A stretch of 64,000 nt of DNA, from assembly GCA_963732865.1 (NCBI GenBank), contig CAVTBC010000004.1, positions 1-64,000 of the forward strand, given 5' to 3'. The notes under the pieces were generated by a model. That model saw only the letters and a list, made by a program, of their open reading frames with translations, searched no databases and was not told the origin of the DNA. Of the stretch, positions 36,887 to 45,175 are shown in pieces. Numbering within the stretch: position 1 is the first letter of the stretch; each line of letters starts with the position of its first letter. This DNA is from JADLGL01 sp963732865 (GTDB lineage Bacteria; Pseudomonadota; Alphaproteobacteria; Rhizobiales; Kaistiaceae). A program made the translations under genes and the position numbers.

Positions 36887-37381
36887 CTATTCTTCGCGGG
36901 TGCATTCGCAAGCGCACTCACCCGGTTCGCCCTGGGGACCTTGCTGCCCGATAAGCCCCTGGATGCCCTGGATGCCTTGCGGTCCCTGCGGTCCCTGCGG
37001 ACCCTGCGGACCAACATCGCCGGTCTCACCCTTGTCGCCGGGGTCGCCCTTCGGACCCTGATCTCCGGTCGGCCCGCACATGGCGATCACGACATCACGC
37101 GCATCGACACCAGGAGCGCGAATGCGCACGATGCAGTCGGTCGGCAGATAGACGAGCTGGAACGTGAATGCTCCGCTCGCCGACGACGTCGTGTGGAAAC
37201 TGAAGTCCATCGAAACGGCGGCGTTGCCGACACCGACATTGCCGGTGACGATGAGGTAGCCATTGTCGATGATGGCCTGATCGATGGTGATCTCTTGGGC
37301 GCTGGCCGCTCCCGCAAGTCCTGCGGAAAGCCCCAGAGCAATAGTTGCTGCGGCCGCCAAGCGACCAAGACGCAAACTCAT
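36887..37381 (-). CDS. secreted collagen-like protein 3 (charged, Cys-terminated)
   Basis: This 164-residue protein has a signal peptide (cleavage after ...GAASA, residue 28), the same N-domain as the two others (ITIDQAIIDNGYLIVTG, FTFQLVYLPTDC), cysteines at 83 and 102, then about 18 Gly-X-Y triplets. The triplets differ in style: charged GPKGDPGDKGETG, then GPQ/GIQ units, and it ends GECACECTREE with three extra cysteines that could cross-link chains. GGAG precedes ATG 37381. A CtrA-type box lies 31-45 bp upstream of the start codon. Confidence 0.85.
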   Translation of the reverse strand: MSLRLGRLAAAATIALGLSAGLAGAASAQEITIDQAIIDNGYLIVTGNVGVGNAAVSMDFSFHTTSSASGAFTFQLVYLPTDCIVRIRAPGVDARDVVIAMCGPTGDQGPKGDPGDKGETGDVGPQGPQGPQGPQGIQGIQGLIGQQGPQGEPGECACECTREE

Positions 37382-37411
37382 ATCCCTGCTCCTGCACAAT
37401 GTGTGAGAAGC

Positions 37412-37426
37412 TTAACCAAATGTTAA
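37412..37426. promoter_or_regulatory. CtrA-type box (TTAA-N7-TTAA) upstream of collagen-like gene 3
   Basis: TTAA (37412-37415), seven bases, TTAA (37423-37426). The site is inside a perfect inverted repeat CTTAAC-N5-GTTAAG and matches the consensus of the alphaproteobacterial cell-cycle regulator CtrA. It starts 31 bp before the collagen-like gene 3 start on the minus strand. Confidence 0.5.
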
Positions 37427-37660
37427 GCTCAAGGGATTGTTAAGATTTGATTGAAGGTATGGTCAAACCCGTTCAAGCAACGTGGTAAATGACCGTATTG
37501 AAATTAACTATGCTGCGTTAGCCCGCTCGCCACATCCCGGTTACTTCACAGCCCTCGCGGCGCCGATGCGATCGGCGGTCGGCTCTCGCCGCATTGCTTG
37601 GACCCTGGCCGGTCGATGCATTAACAATCGTCCAACAGTGAACGGGGGGACGTTGTCAGG

Positions 37661-38059
37661 GTGCGAATGGGCATCACGACAGGCTATTGCACTGTCGGCA
37701 ATTTCGGCTCGCAGCACCGGCTCGATTACACCGTGCTGGGCAGCCCGGTGAATCTGGCTTCACGACTTCAGACGGCGGCGGAAGCCGACACGATCTTGAT
37801 CGGCGAAAGCACCTACGTGTTGCTGGAGGACGTCGCCGTCTGCGACCGGGTCGGCGAGATGAACCTCAAAGGGTTTGCCCGCCCGATGGGATGCTATCGC
37901 CTGAACGCAATGCGAGGTGCCGAAGGCGACGAGGGCCCGATGAACCGGGTCGGCAGGCATGTCGCCGTCAACATTCCCGACCGGCGCCGAATTCGCGAGG
38001 CGATCGAGGAGCTACGCCGCATTGAGCAGGACCTCGAGCGTCAAGTCCCGAAAGACTGA
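37661..38059 (+). pseudogene. class III adenylate/guanylate cyclase C-terminal fragment
   Basis: The frame encodes MGITTGYCTVGNFGSQHRLDYTVLGSPVNLASRLQ, the second half of a class III nucleotide cyclase domain with the conserved N(L)ASR residues, then ILIGESTYVLLED and the KGFARPMGCYRL closing strand. The first half, with the metal-binding aspartates, is absent; in-frame sequence upstream runs only to a stop at 37622. A 45-residue charged tail follows. It is most likely a dead remnant; a frameshifted full gene is unlikely because no cyclase residues appear in other upstream frames. Confidence 0.65.
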
Positions 38060-38251
38060 ATGACATCAGCTTCGTGCGGGCCGGCCCTTTCTCCATCCCG
38101 GGCGCCAATCGACTTGCTGCGGATCAGCAGCTGAAACCGCTCTCGATCGGGCGTTCTCCAGCCGTTCATCTGAGGTTCAGCGCGGCAGTCCGAAGTAGAT
38201 GCAGGTCTCGGCAAGCAGTTTCAGCAACAACGACGCAACGGAGTCTGAGCA

Positions 38252-39241
38252 ATGGTAATCTCAGCACCTGCGGTTGAAGTCGCCGTTCTTCTGAGCGCGG
38301 CTCGCCGATCGAGAATCATCAAAACGACGCTTTGCGGCATCGCCGCAGTTTTCGCCCTCTTCATCGCCGGCACGAGCAGCGCCTCGGCGCAGGTGCGCAT
38401 CGTCACGATCCAGCAAGTCTCATCAGGACAATTCGTCGATAGCCGAACGGGCACCGTCGACACCGGCATGGTCATCGGCAACGGCGAGGGCGGCGATGCC
38501 CAGCACTGGCGTCTGACGCCGCTCGGCAACAACGTCTACACGATCCAGCAGGTCAGCAGCGGCCTCTATGTCGATGCCTTCGACTATGACGTCGATCCAA
38601 ACACGATCGGCGGCGGGCGCTGGATGGTGTTGCGACCGGCGCAGAACAACGACACGCAGAGATGGCTGTTCACCGAAATTGCTCCCGACGTCTTCACGTT
38701 CCAGCAGGTTTCGACCAGGCGCTTTGCTGTCGGCGCGCCCAGGGCCGACTACGGTTACCCGATGTACACCAGCGAAAACGACGGCAACCTAGCCGACGCG
38801 CAATGGCGGGTGACGACGCTCAACTTGGTGGCCAACCCGAACGTGGTGCAGCAGGTCGGGCCGGCTGGGTTCCAGGTGGCGCCGCCGGCAACACCGGAGC
38901 CCGTCGTTCACGTTCAGGGCAGCACGAGCATCCTCGCCGCATCGACATTCGATCTCGACAACGGCACGAACAACGGACCCGGCGCGGACATCCGCTATCA
39001 GTTGCTCAACCATCTGATCGTACCGATCAACGGCGCGATGCTTAGGGTCAATGACATCGTCGGCGGGCCTAACGTCGGGCACTGCATCAACCTCACTTAC
39101 AGCAGCGACCCGGTGGCCATCGACAACCTGCAGCCGGGCTGGTCGGTTTGCTACCGGACCAGCGAGGGCCGGATCGGTGAGTTGCAGATCGACAATGTCG
39201 GTGTGTCGCTGAACGTCACCTACACGACTTGGGAACCGTAG
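38252..39241 (+). CDS. exported ricin-type lectin-domain protein
   Basis: This 329-residue protein has a hydrophobic export signal at about 24-46 (TLCGIAAVFALFIAGTSSASA). A beta-trefoil domain follows, with three repeats of the form TIQQVSSG/TFQQVSTR and Q-x-W marks (QHW, QRW, and a degenerate AQW). The C-terminal 120 residues are a separate beta-rich domain with two cysteines (GHCINLTY, WSVCYRT) that I do not recognise. Ricin-type trefoils usually bind sugars. A terminator follows directly. GGAG ten bases before ATG 38252 supports the start. Confidence 0.8.
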   Translation: MVISAPAVEVAVLLSAARRSRIIKTTLCGIAAVFALFIAGTSSASAQVRIVTIQQVSSGQFVDSRTGTVDTGMVIGNGEGGDAQHWRLTPLGNNVYTIQQVSSGLYVDAFDYDVDPNTIGGGRWMVLRPAQNNDTQRWLFTEIAPDVFTFQQVSTRRFAVGAPRADYGYPMYTSENDGNLADAQWRVTTLNLVANPNVVQQVGPAGFQVAPPATPEPVVHVQGSTSILAASTFDLDNGTNNGPGADIRYQLLNHLIVPINGAMLRVNDIVGGPNVGHCINLTYSSDPVAIDNLQPGWSVCYRTSEGRIGELQIDNVGVSLNVTYTTWEP

Positions 39242-39263
39242 CGTTCGGCCAACAGCGAAGACG

Positions 39264-39292
39264 AAACGGCCGGCCATCGCGCCGGCCGTTTT
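39264..39292 (+). terminator. rho-independent terminator after the lectin gene
   Basis: AAACGGCCGGC (39264-39274) pairs with GCCGGCCGTTT (39281-39291) around a six-base loop, ending in TTTT. It lies 23 bp past the stop. Confidence 0.8.
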
Positions 39293-39454
39293 CGGTCACG
39301 GCGGCCAATGTGCGAGCCGGTCCGCTGCATGGAGGTCATTGCCGCGTCCGGAGATTCGGCGTTGCTGCACTGACCTCGGTGAGCGAGCGGGTGCGTCCCA
39401 TTGCCATCCATCGTAGCGCCGTAGCACAATTGCCTCGGGAGGAAGCGCGGCGCC

Positions 39455-40729
39455 ATGGCCTATCGGCAACTGGCTGAGGATTCGGTTGCTGCCTATCTCG
39501 CCGGTCTTGCGGAGATGAGGGGCCGGTTCACGTCGTTCGACGATCTCGAGGTGAAGGAGGTCGGCGATGGCAATCTCAACTACGTCTATATCGTCACGAA
39601 CCGGCAGCGGCCTGACGAGACCGTGGTAGTCAAGCAGGCCGTGCCGTTTCTCAGAATAGTAGGCAAATCCTGGCCCTTGTCCCGGCGCCGGATGGATTTC
39701 GAAATCGCCGCATTGAGGCGGCAAGGCGAACTGTGTCCCGAACACGTACCGGAGATCTATTTCGCATCGAGCGACATGTCGCTGGTGGTGATGCGCAACC
39801 TCGCCGACCACCGCATCTTGCGCGGCGAGATGATCAAGGGACGGCGTTTCCCGCTGCTCGCCGAGCATATGTCGACCTTCCTCGCGCGGACGCTGTTCTT
39901 CACCTCCGATTTCTTTCTGCCGCATGACGAAAAGAAGGAAGCGGTGCGCAGCGCGATCAACATCGAGCTGTGCAAGATCACCGAGGATTTCGTCTTCACG
40001 CATCCCTATGACAATTCCGACACCAACGACTACAATCCCGAGCTCTCACGCGCCGCCCTCGACGCAGTGCAGAGGGACCCGGAAGTCCGCGCTGCGGTCG
40101 GCGAGATGAAGTACGCTTTCATGACGGGGGCCGAGGCGTTGATCCACGGCGACCTGCACATCGGTTCGATCATGGGCAATGAGAGCGAGACCTACGTCAT
40201 CGACCCCGAGTTCGCCTTCTACGGGCCGATGGGGTTCGACATTGGCGCACTGATCGGCAATTTGTATCTTGCCTACTTTGCCCACGATTGGCGCCAGCGC
40301 GAGATGGGCAATGACCCCGATCCATACCGGGTCTGGCTGCTTGAGACCGTTGAGGCGGTGTGGCTGGGCTTCGAGCGGAAATTCCTCGACCTGTGGCGAA
40401 CCAATGATGCCGACCGCGGCGCGTCCTTTGTCGGCCGCAACATCGACGAAGGCAGCGCCGCCGAGGCCTTTCGCCGGCGCTTCGCCGACAAGCTGCTTGC
40501 GGATGCGATCGGCTTTGCCGCCTGCAAGATGATGCGGCGCATCGTCGGCATCGCCAAGGTCGCCGACATCGCCGGCATCCCGGACCTCAAGGCGCGTGCA
40601 ATCATCGAACAACAGGCGCTGGAAATGGGCCGGCGAATGATCCTGCGCCGGCGCGCCTTCGGCACGATCGCAGAGGTGGGCGCGCTTGCGCGCGAGATTT
40701 CGCCGCTCGCCGGTATGGTCACCGCGTGA
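39455..40729 (+). CDS. mtnK: MtnK, S-methyl-5-thioribose kinase
   Basis: This 424-residue kinase of the aminoglycoside-phosphotransferase fold has GDGNLNYVY (glycine-rich loop), the VVVKQAVPF lysine strand, LIHGDLHIGSIM (catalytic Asp) and YVIDPEFAFYGPMGFDIG (metal Asp). It phosphorylates methylthioribose, made from methylthioadenosine. GGGAGGAA lies before ATG 39455. It is the first gene of a three-gene operon and its stop overlaps the mtnA start (GTGA). Confidence 0.93.
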   Translation: MAYRQLAEDSVAAYLAGLAEMRGRFTSFDDLEVKEVGDGNLNYVYIVTNRQRPDETVVVKQAVPFLRIVGKSWPLSRRRMDFEIAALRRQGELCPEHVPEIYFASSDMSLVVMRNLADHRILRGEMIKGRRFPLLAEHMSTFLARTLFFTSDFFLPHDEKKEAVRSAINIELCKITEDFVFTHPYDNSDTNDYNPELSRAALDAVQRDPEVRAAVGEMKYAFMTGAEALIHGDLHIGSIMGNESETYVIDPEFAFYGPMGFDIGALIGNLYLAYFAHDWRQREMGNDPDPYRVWLLETVEAVWLGFERKFLDLWRTNDADRGASFVGRNIDEGSAAEAFRRRFADKLLADAIGFAACKMMRRIVGIAKVADIAGIPDLKARAIIEQQALEMGRRMILRRRAFGTIAEVGALAREISPLAGMVTA

Positions 40730-41805
40730 CGGCAATCCCGTCCATCGTCGACCGTCTCCCGCGCACGATCGAATGGCGCGACGACGAACTCTTCCTCCTC
40801 GACCAGACGCGGCTTCCGCATGATGTGGTCATGGAACGTCAGGCGGATGCGGCGGACGTATGGCAGTCGATCAAACAGCTCAAGGTTCGCGGCGCACCCG
40901 CCATCGGCGTTGCCGCCGGCTATGGGCTTTGCGTCGCGCTGCGGCCGTATCTGCCGGAGACGCCCCAGAGCTTTCGGGTCGAGATCAAGCGCCAGGCCGC
41001 GTATCTTAAATCGGCGCGTCCGACCGCGGTCAATCTCGCCTGGGCGCTGCGCCGCATGAAGCGCGCCGCCGGGCTGGTGGTGGGCGGCGAGAGCAAAGCC
41101 ATCTACGATCGGCTGGTACAAGAGGCCATTGCCATCCATTGCGAGGATCAGGCGCTGTGCCTCGGCATCGGCGAGGCGGGTTTGGCGCTGATCGCCGATG
41201 GCGCGGGCATTCTCACCCATTGCAACGCCGGCGCTCTCTGCTCCTCCGGCATCGGCACGGCGACCGCGCCGCTATACCTTGCCAAGGATCGCGGCGTCGC
41301 CTTCCGGGTATTCGCCGACGAGACGAGGCCGCTGCTCCAGGGCGCGCGCCTCACGGCCTGGGAACTCATGCAAGGTGGCGTCGACGTGACGTTGATTACC
41401 AACTCCATGGCAGGGTCGATGATGCAATCAGGCGCGATCAATCTCGTCATCACCGGCGCCGACCGCGTTGCTGCGAACGGCGACGTCGCCAACAAGATCG
41501 GCACGTTGGGAGTCGCCATCCTGGCGGCCTATTTCAGCATCCCCTTCTACGCAGCGGTGCCGTCTTCGACGATCGACATGGATTGTCCGAGCGGCGACGA
41601 TATTCCGATCGAGGAGCGTGCCGATGATGAGGTCGCCGGTTTCGCCGGCGTTTGCACAGCGCCGGAGAACGTCAAGGTGCGCAACCCGGCTTTCGACGTG
41701 ACGCCGCACGCCTTGGTCGCCGAACTCATCACCGAGCGGGGCGTCGTCCGCCCTCCGTTCGGCGAGAACCTGGCAATGCTTTTCGGCCACGGAGCGAACG
41801 GATGA
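40726..41805 (+). CDS. mtnA: MtnA, methylthioribose-1-phosphate isomerase
   Basis: This 359-residue eIF2B-alpha-like enzyme has KVRGAPAIGVAAGYG, LTHCNAGALCSSGIGTATAP with the catalytic Cys, and ITGADRVAANGDVANKIGT with the catalytic Asp. It converts methylthioribose-1-phosphate to methylthioribulose-1-phosphate. It starts at GTG 40726, overlapping mtnK, and its stop overlaps the next ATG (ATGA at 41802-41805). This tight coupling indicates one pathway. Confidence 0.94.
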   Translation: MTAIPSIVDRLPRTIEWRDDELFLLDQTRLPHDVVMERQADAADVWQSIKQLKVRGAPAIGVAAGYGLCVALRPYLPETPQSFRVEIKRQAAYLKSARPTAVNLAWALRRMKRAAGLVVGGESKAIYDRLVQEAIAIHCEDQALCLGIGEAGLALIADGAGILTHCNAGALCSSGIGTATAPLYLAKDRGVAFRVFADETRPLLQGARLTAWELMQGGVDVTLITNSMAGSMMQSGAINLVITGADRVAANGDVANKIGTLGVAILAAYFSIPFYAAVPSSTIDMDCPSGDDIPIEERADDEVAGFAGVCTAPENVKVRNPAFDVTPHALVAELITERGVVRPPFGENLAMLFGHGANG

Positions 41806-43856
41806 AAAGCCTGTGGTCCGACAGCGAGGCGGCGCAAATCGTCGAGCGCTACGCCCCCGTTGGCGTCAACGAGGATGTGTCGCTCCGCGTCTATACGGCG
41901 CGCTTGCTCGGCGGCGATCCGGCGCTCGTGCTGTATGGCGGTGGCAACACGTCGGTCAAGACGACCGCGATCGACGGCATCGGTGACCGCCACGACGTCA
42001 TCTGCGTAAAAGGCTCCGGCTGGGACATGGCGACGATTGAACCGGCCGGACATCCAGCGGTGAAGCTCGCACCGCTACAGCGGCTTCGCTCGCTCGATAC
42101 GCTAGGCGATGAGGAGATGGTCAATCAGGTTCGCCTGGCGCTTCTCGACAACACCGCGCCGACGCCCTCGATCGAAACGCTGCTCCACGCCTTCCTGCCG
42201 CACAAATTCATCGACCACACGCACGCCAACGCCGTCCTCAGCCTCGTCGACCAGGACAACAGCGCCGAGATCGCCGACCGCATCTGGGGCAGTGAGATGG
42301 CCTTCCTGCCCTACATCATGCCGGGCTTCGCCTTGTCCAAGGCGGCCGCCGATACGTTCGACGCGGCGCCGGGCGTCAAAGGCCTGATCCTCGACAAGCA
42401 CGGCATATTCACCTTCGCCGACAACGCCCGCGACGCCTACGAGCTGATGATCGCGATGGTGGGCCGCGCTGAGGCGCATATTCGCAAGGCCGGGGCCAAG
42501 TCCTTTGCGGCCCGCGCCGTGACTGCCGCCGCGGCTAAGCTCGCGGACGTCGCGCCGATCCTGCGCGGCGCGGTCGCCGAACCGCTCGGCGGCGGCGGAT
42601 GGCGGCGCATGGTGCTCGATCACCGCGCCAGCGACGTCATCATGAACTTCGTCGATGGCGCCGAGATCGCTTCCTACGGGAGGCGCGGCGTCGTCACCCC
42701 CGATCACATCATTCGCACCAAGAACCGCCCACTGATCGCCCCCGTGCCGTCGGCGGCGGACATCGGGGGATTCGCGGCGGCCCTTCGTGCCGCTGTGTCT
42801 GACTATGCGACCGAGTATCGGGCTTATTTCGAGGCGAATAATATCGACGCCGCCGACCCGAAGCGGATGCTCGATCCATTGCCGCGCGTGGCGTTGATGC
42901 CGGGGATCGGCCTGTTCGGACTTGGGCGGACGGCACGCGAAGCCGCGATCGCCGCCGATATCGCCGAGGCAACGCTGCGCACCGTCACGGACGCGGAGGC
43001 CGTTGGTCGCTTCACGCCGCTGCCGGACGCCGAGCTCTTCCATATGGAATATTGGTCGCTCGAGCAGGCGAAGCTTTCGACGGCTGTGCCGAAGCCGCTT
43101 CAGGGTCAGATCGTTGCCGTCACCGGCGGCGCCGGCACGATCGGTATGGCGACCGCGCGCCTCTTTGCCGCCAACGGCGCTGAGGTCGTGGTCCTCGATC
43201 TCGACCTCGACGAAGCGGCCGCCGCCGCAAAAGAAATATCGGGGCCGAACCACGCGATTGCGTGCGACGTGACCGACCGCGATTCCGTTGCTGTCGCCTT
43301 CGCGCAGATCACTACCGCTTTCGGTGGCCTCGATATACTTGTGTCGAATGCCGGCGCCGCCTGGCAGGGGCGCATCGGCGAACTCGACGACGAGACGCTG
43401 CGCCAAAGCTTCGAGCTGAATTTCTTCGGACACCAGAACGTCGCGCAGGCCGCGGTCAAGATTATGCTGGCGCAGGGGACAGGTGGCGCGATGCTCTTCA
43501 ACGCCTCCAAGCAAGCGGTCAATCCCGGGCCGAATTTCGGCGCCTATGGTCTGCCGAAGGCAGCGACGTTGTTTCTGTCGCGCCAATACGCCCTCGACTA
43601 CGGCGTGGCCGGCATCCGTTCAAATGCGGTCAACGCCGACCGGGTCCGGTCCGGTCTCCTGACCGACGACATGATTGCGGAACGCTCGCGCGCCCGGGGC
43701 GTCAACGAGGCCGGCTACATGAGCGGCAATCTCCTCGGCCTCGAAGTGACCGCCGAGGACGTCGCCCAGGCCTTCCTGCATCAGGCTCTGGCGCTGAAGA
43801 CCACCGCGAACGTCACGACCGTTGACGGCGGCAATATCGCGGCTGCGTTGCGCTGA
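41802..43856 (+). CDS. fused class II aldolase / short-chain dehydrogenase (DHAP-shunt candidate)
   Basis: This 684-residue fusion has an N-terminal class II aldolase/adducin domain: GGGNTSVK, the metal pair in HTHANA (His139, His141) and LDKHGIFTF. From about residue 430 a short-chain dehydrogenase follows: TGGAGTIG (NAD(P) loop), VSNAG and YGLPK (Tyr583-xxx-Lys587). The plan is that of RhaD-type bifunctional aldolase/dehydrogenases. Coupled to mtnK and mtnA, it would cleave methylthioribulose-1-phosphate to DHAP and methylthioacetaldehyde and then reduce the aldehyde. The cleavage step is known for Ald2 of R. rubrum and E. coli; the fused reduction is my inference. Confidence 0.83.
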   Translation: MKSLWSDSEAAQIVERYAPVGVNEDVSLRVYTARLLGGDPALVLYGGGNTSVKTTAIDGIGDRHDVICVKGSGWDMATIEPAGHPAVKLAPLQRLRSLDTLGDEEMVNQVRLALLDNTAPTPSIETLLHAFLPHKFIDHTHANAVLSLVDQDNSAEIADRIWGSEMAFLPYIMPGFALSKAAADTFDAAPGVKGLILDKHGIFTFADNARDAYELMIAMVGRAEAHIRKAGAKSFAARAVTAAAAKLADVAPILRGAVAEPLGGGGWRRMVLDHRASDVIMNFVDGAEIASYGRRGVVTPDHIIRTKNRPLIAPVPSAADIGGFAAALRAAVSDYATEYRAYFEANNIDAADPKRMLDPLPRVALMPGIGLFGLGRTAREAAIAADIAEATLRTVTDAEAVGRFTPLPDAELFHMEYWSLEQAKLSTAVPKPLQGQIVAVTGGAGTIGMATARLFAANGAEVVVLDLDLDEAAAAAKEISGPNHAIACDVTDRDSVAVAFAQITTAFGGLDILVSNAGAAWQGRIGELDDETLRQSFELNFFGHQNVAQAAVKIMLAQGTGGAMLFNASKQAVNPGPNFGAYGLPKAATLFLSRQYALDYGVAGIRSNAVNADRVRSGLLTDDMIAERSRARGVNEAGYMSGNLLGLEVTAEDVAQAFLHQALALKTTANVTTVDGGNIAAALR

Positions 43857-44025
43857 CCCGCCGAGGAAGTAACTTGCTCGGTCAACCGCGGGGCCGCGCC
43901 GTGGCAGGCGGCGCTGCTCTGGTTGACGATGGCCGATCCACTTTGTTTGGCCGACCCCGATGCAAGGCCAGCAGCAAACTCTGAGGCCGTCCGATGAAGA
44001 TCCTCCGACACCAAACGCGCGGCGC

Positions 44026-45108
44026 TCACTGGAAGAACCCCATCCCACCGAGGACGTTCGGGTCGGCTGGAAGGTCGTCTTGCCCTGCGGCGAACCCGTT
44101 CACCGAGAGAATGTATGCGAGGAGCGCTGTGCCCGTCGCGTCGTCCAGGTGGCCCGCGTTTCTTGGAGGCATGGTTTCCTGCATGACCTGATAGAGGTCG
44201 CGAACTGAACCTCCAAACCAGCGCTCTGCGAATGACTGCCCTATCAGTGGCGGCCCATCCCCTTCAGCTTCCACGCGCTCGTCGACAACGCCCGTCAAGC
44301 CGGTGCCGTGGCAGACGTCGCATCCAAGCTGGCGATACAGAAGGATTCCGTTCGCGGCCTGGCCTTCGCCGATCATCAGGGGGCTCATCCCGGAGGTAGC
44401 CCCAAAGGGCTGGGGCGCCAGCGAAGTCGGCGTGTTTGCGAGTAGCCGCAAATAGGCCAACAGGTTCACGCGGTCGCCGGCGTCGCGAATGCCGGCAAAG
44501 CCCATTCGGGTGCCCGGCATCGCGATGGCGGGATTCTCGAGGAACGTATCGAGACGCTCGAATGTCCAAGTCTGGCCTTGGTCATGCAAGGCTTGCATGG
44601 TGGCGGAATAGTCGAAACCCAAGGCACCTCCAACCGGCGCACCGACTATGCCGTATAGGTTGGGTCCGACGCCGTTCGCGCCACCTTCGGCCAAGCTGTG
44701 GCACCGGAGGCATGTTTCTGCGTAGACCTCTCCGGCCGCTGCGTCGCCGGCGGCGATGTCGCGAAGGAGCTGCCGGTTCTCCGCATCAGCGGCCATGTCC
44801 CCGACTGCTGCGACGCCGGCAGTATCTACCGGACCCCCACGTGATTCCGCCGGGGCCTCAACGACAATCGGATTCGGAGCCGGAGGTGATGACACCGCCG
44901 GGTTCGGCCGTTCTGCGGCCGGCGCCTCCAACGGCGGAGAGGTGATCGCTTGGTTGGCGGTTTCGGCCGCTGCATGGCCTTCCGCGGCAGTCCCGCCCTG
45001 CCCATCGCCGTTGGAGCATCCGGACAACAGGACGAGGGTCACGGTGGGAATGATCCGGCGATGCCAGGGCGAGGAGGTTCCTGCGACCTTTGCCCTCCGT
45101 ACAACCAT
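44026..45108 (-). CDS. diheme c-type cytochrome lipoprotein
   Basis: This 360-residue protein has a lipobox at LVLLSGC (Cys31), a long Pro/Ala/Glu linker (about 35-115) and two heme sites: CLRCH (133-137) with a class I cytochrome fold and likely Met ligand in GTRMGFAG, and CDVCH (263-267) with a second smaller cytochrome domain. It is probably attached to a membrane facing the periplasm and moves electrons between dehydrogenases and an oxidase. ATG 45108 has GGGAGA upstream. It lies 67 bp after the beta-propeller cytochrome on the same strand. Confidence 0.85.
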   Translation of the reverse strand: MVVRRAKVAGTSSPWHRRIIPTVTLVLLSGCSNGDGQGGTAAEGHAAAETANQAITSPPLEAPAAERPNPAVSSPPAPNPIVVEAPAESRGGPVDTAGVAAVGDMAADAENRQLLRDIAAGDAAAGEVYAETCLRCHSLAEGGANGVGPNLYGIVGAPVGGALGFDYSATMQALHDQGQTWTFERLDTFLENPAIAMPGTRMGFAGIRDAGDRVNLLAYLRLLANTPTSLAPQPFGATSGMSPLMIGEGQAANGILLYRQLGCDVCHGTGLTGVVDERVEAEGDGPPLIGQSFAERWFGGSVRDLYQVMQETMPPRNAGHLDDATGTALLAYILSVNGFAAGQDDLPADPNVLGGMGFFQ

Positions 45109-45175
45109 TCGCCATCTCCCGGCCGACGGGAGGCAAATTGAGGTCCAACTCAATGCCCCCCATCGTAGGCCAGCG

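Noticed and set aside
37482..37751. Plus-strand frame of 89 codons
   Set aside because: It overlaps the cyclase fragment in another frame and has no family-like residues.
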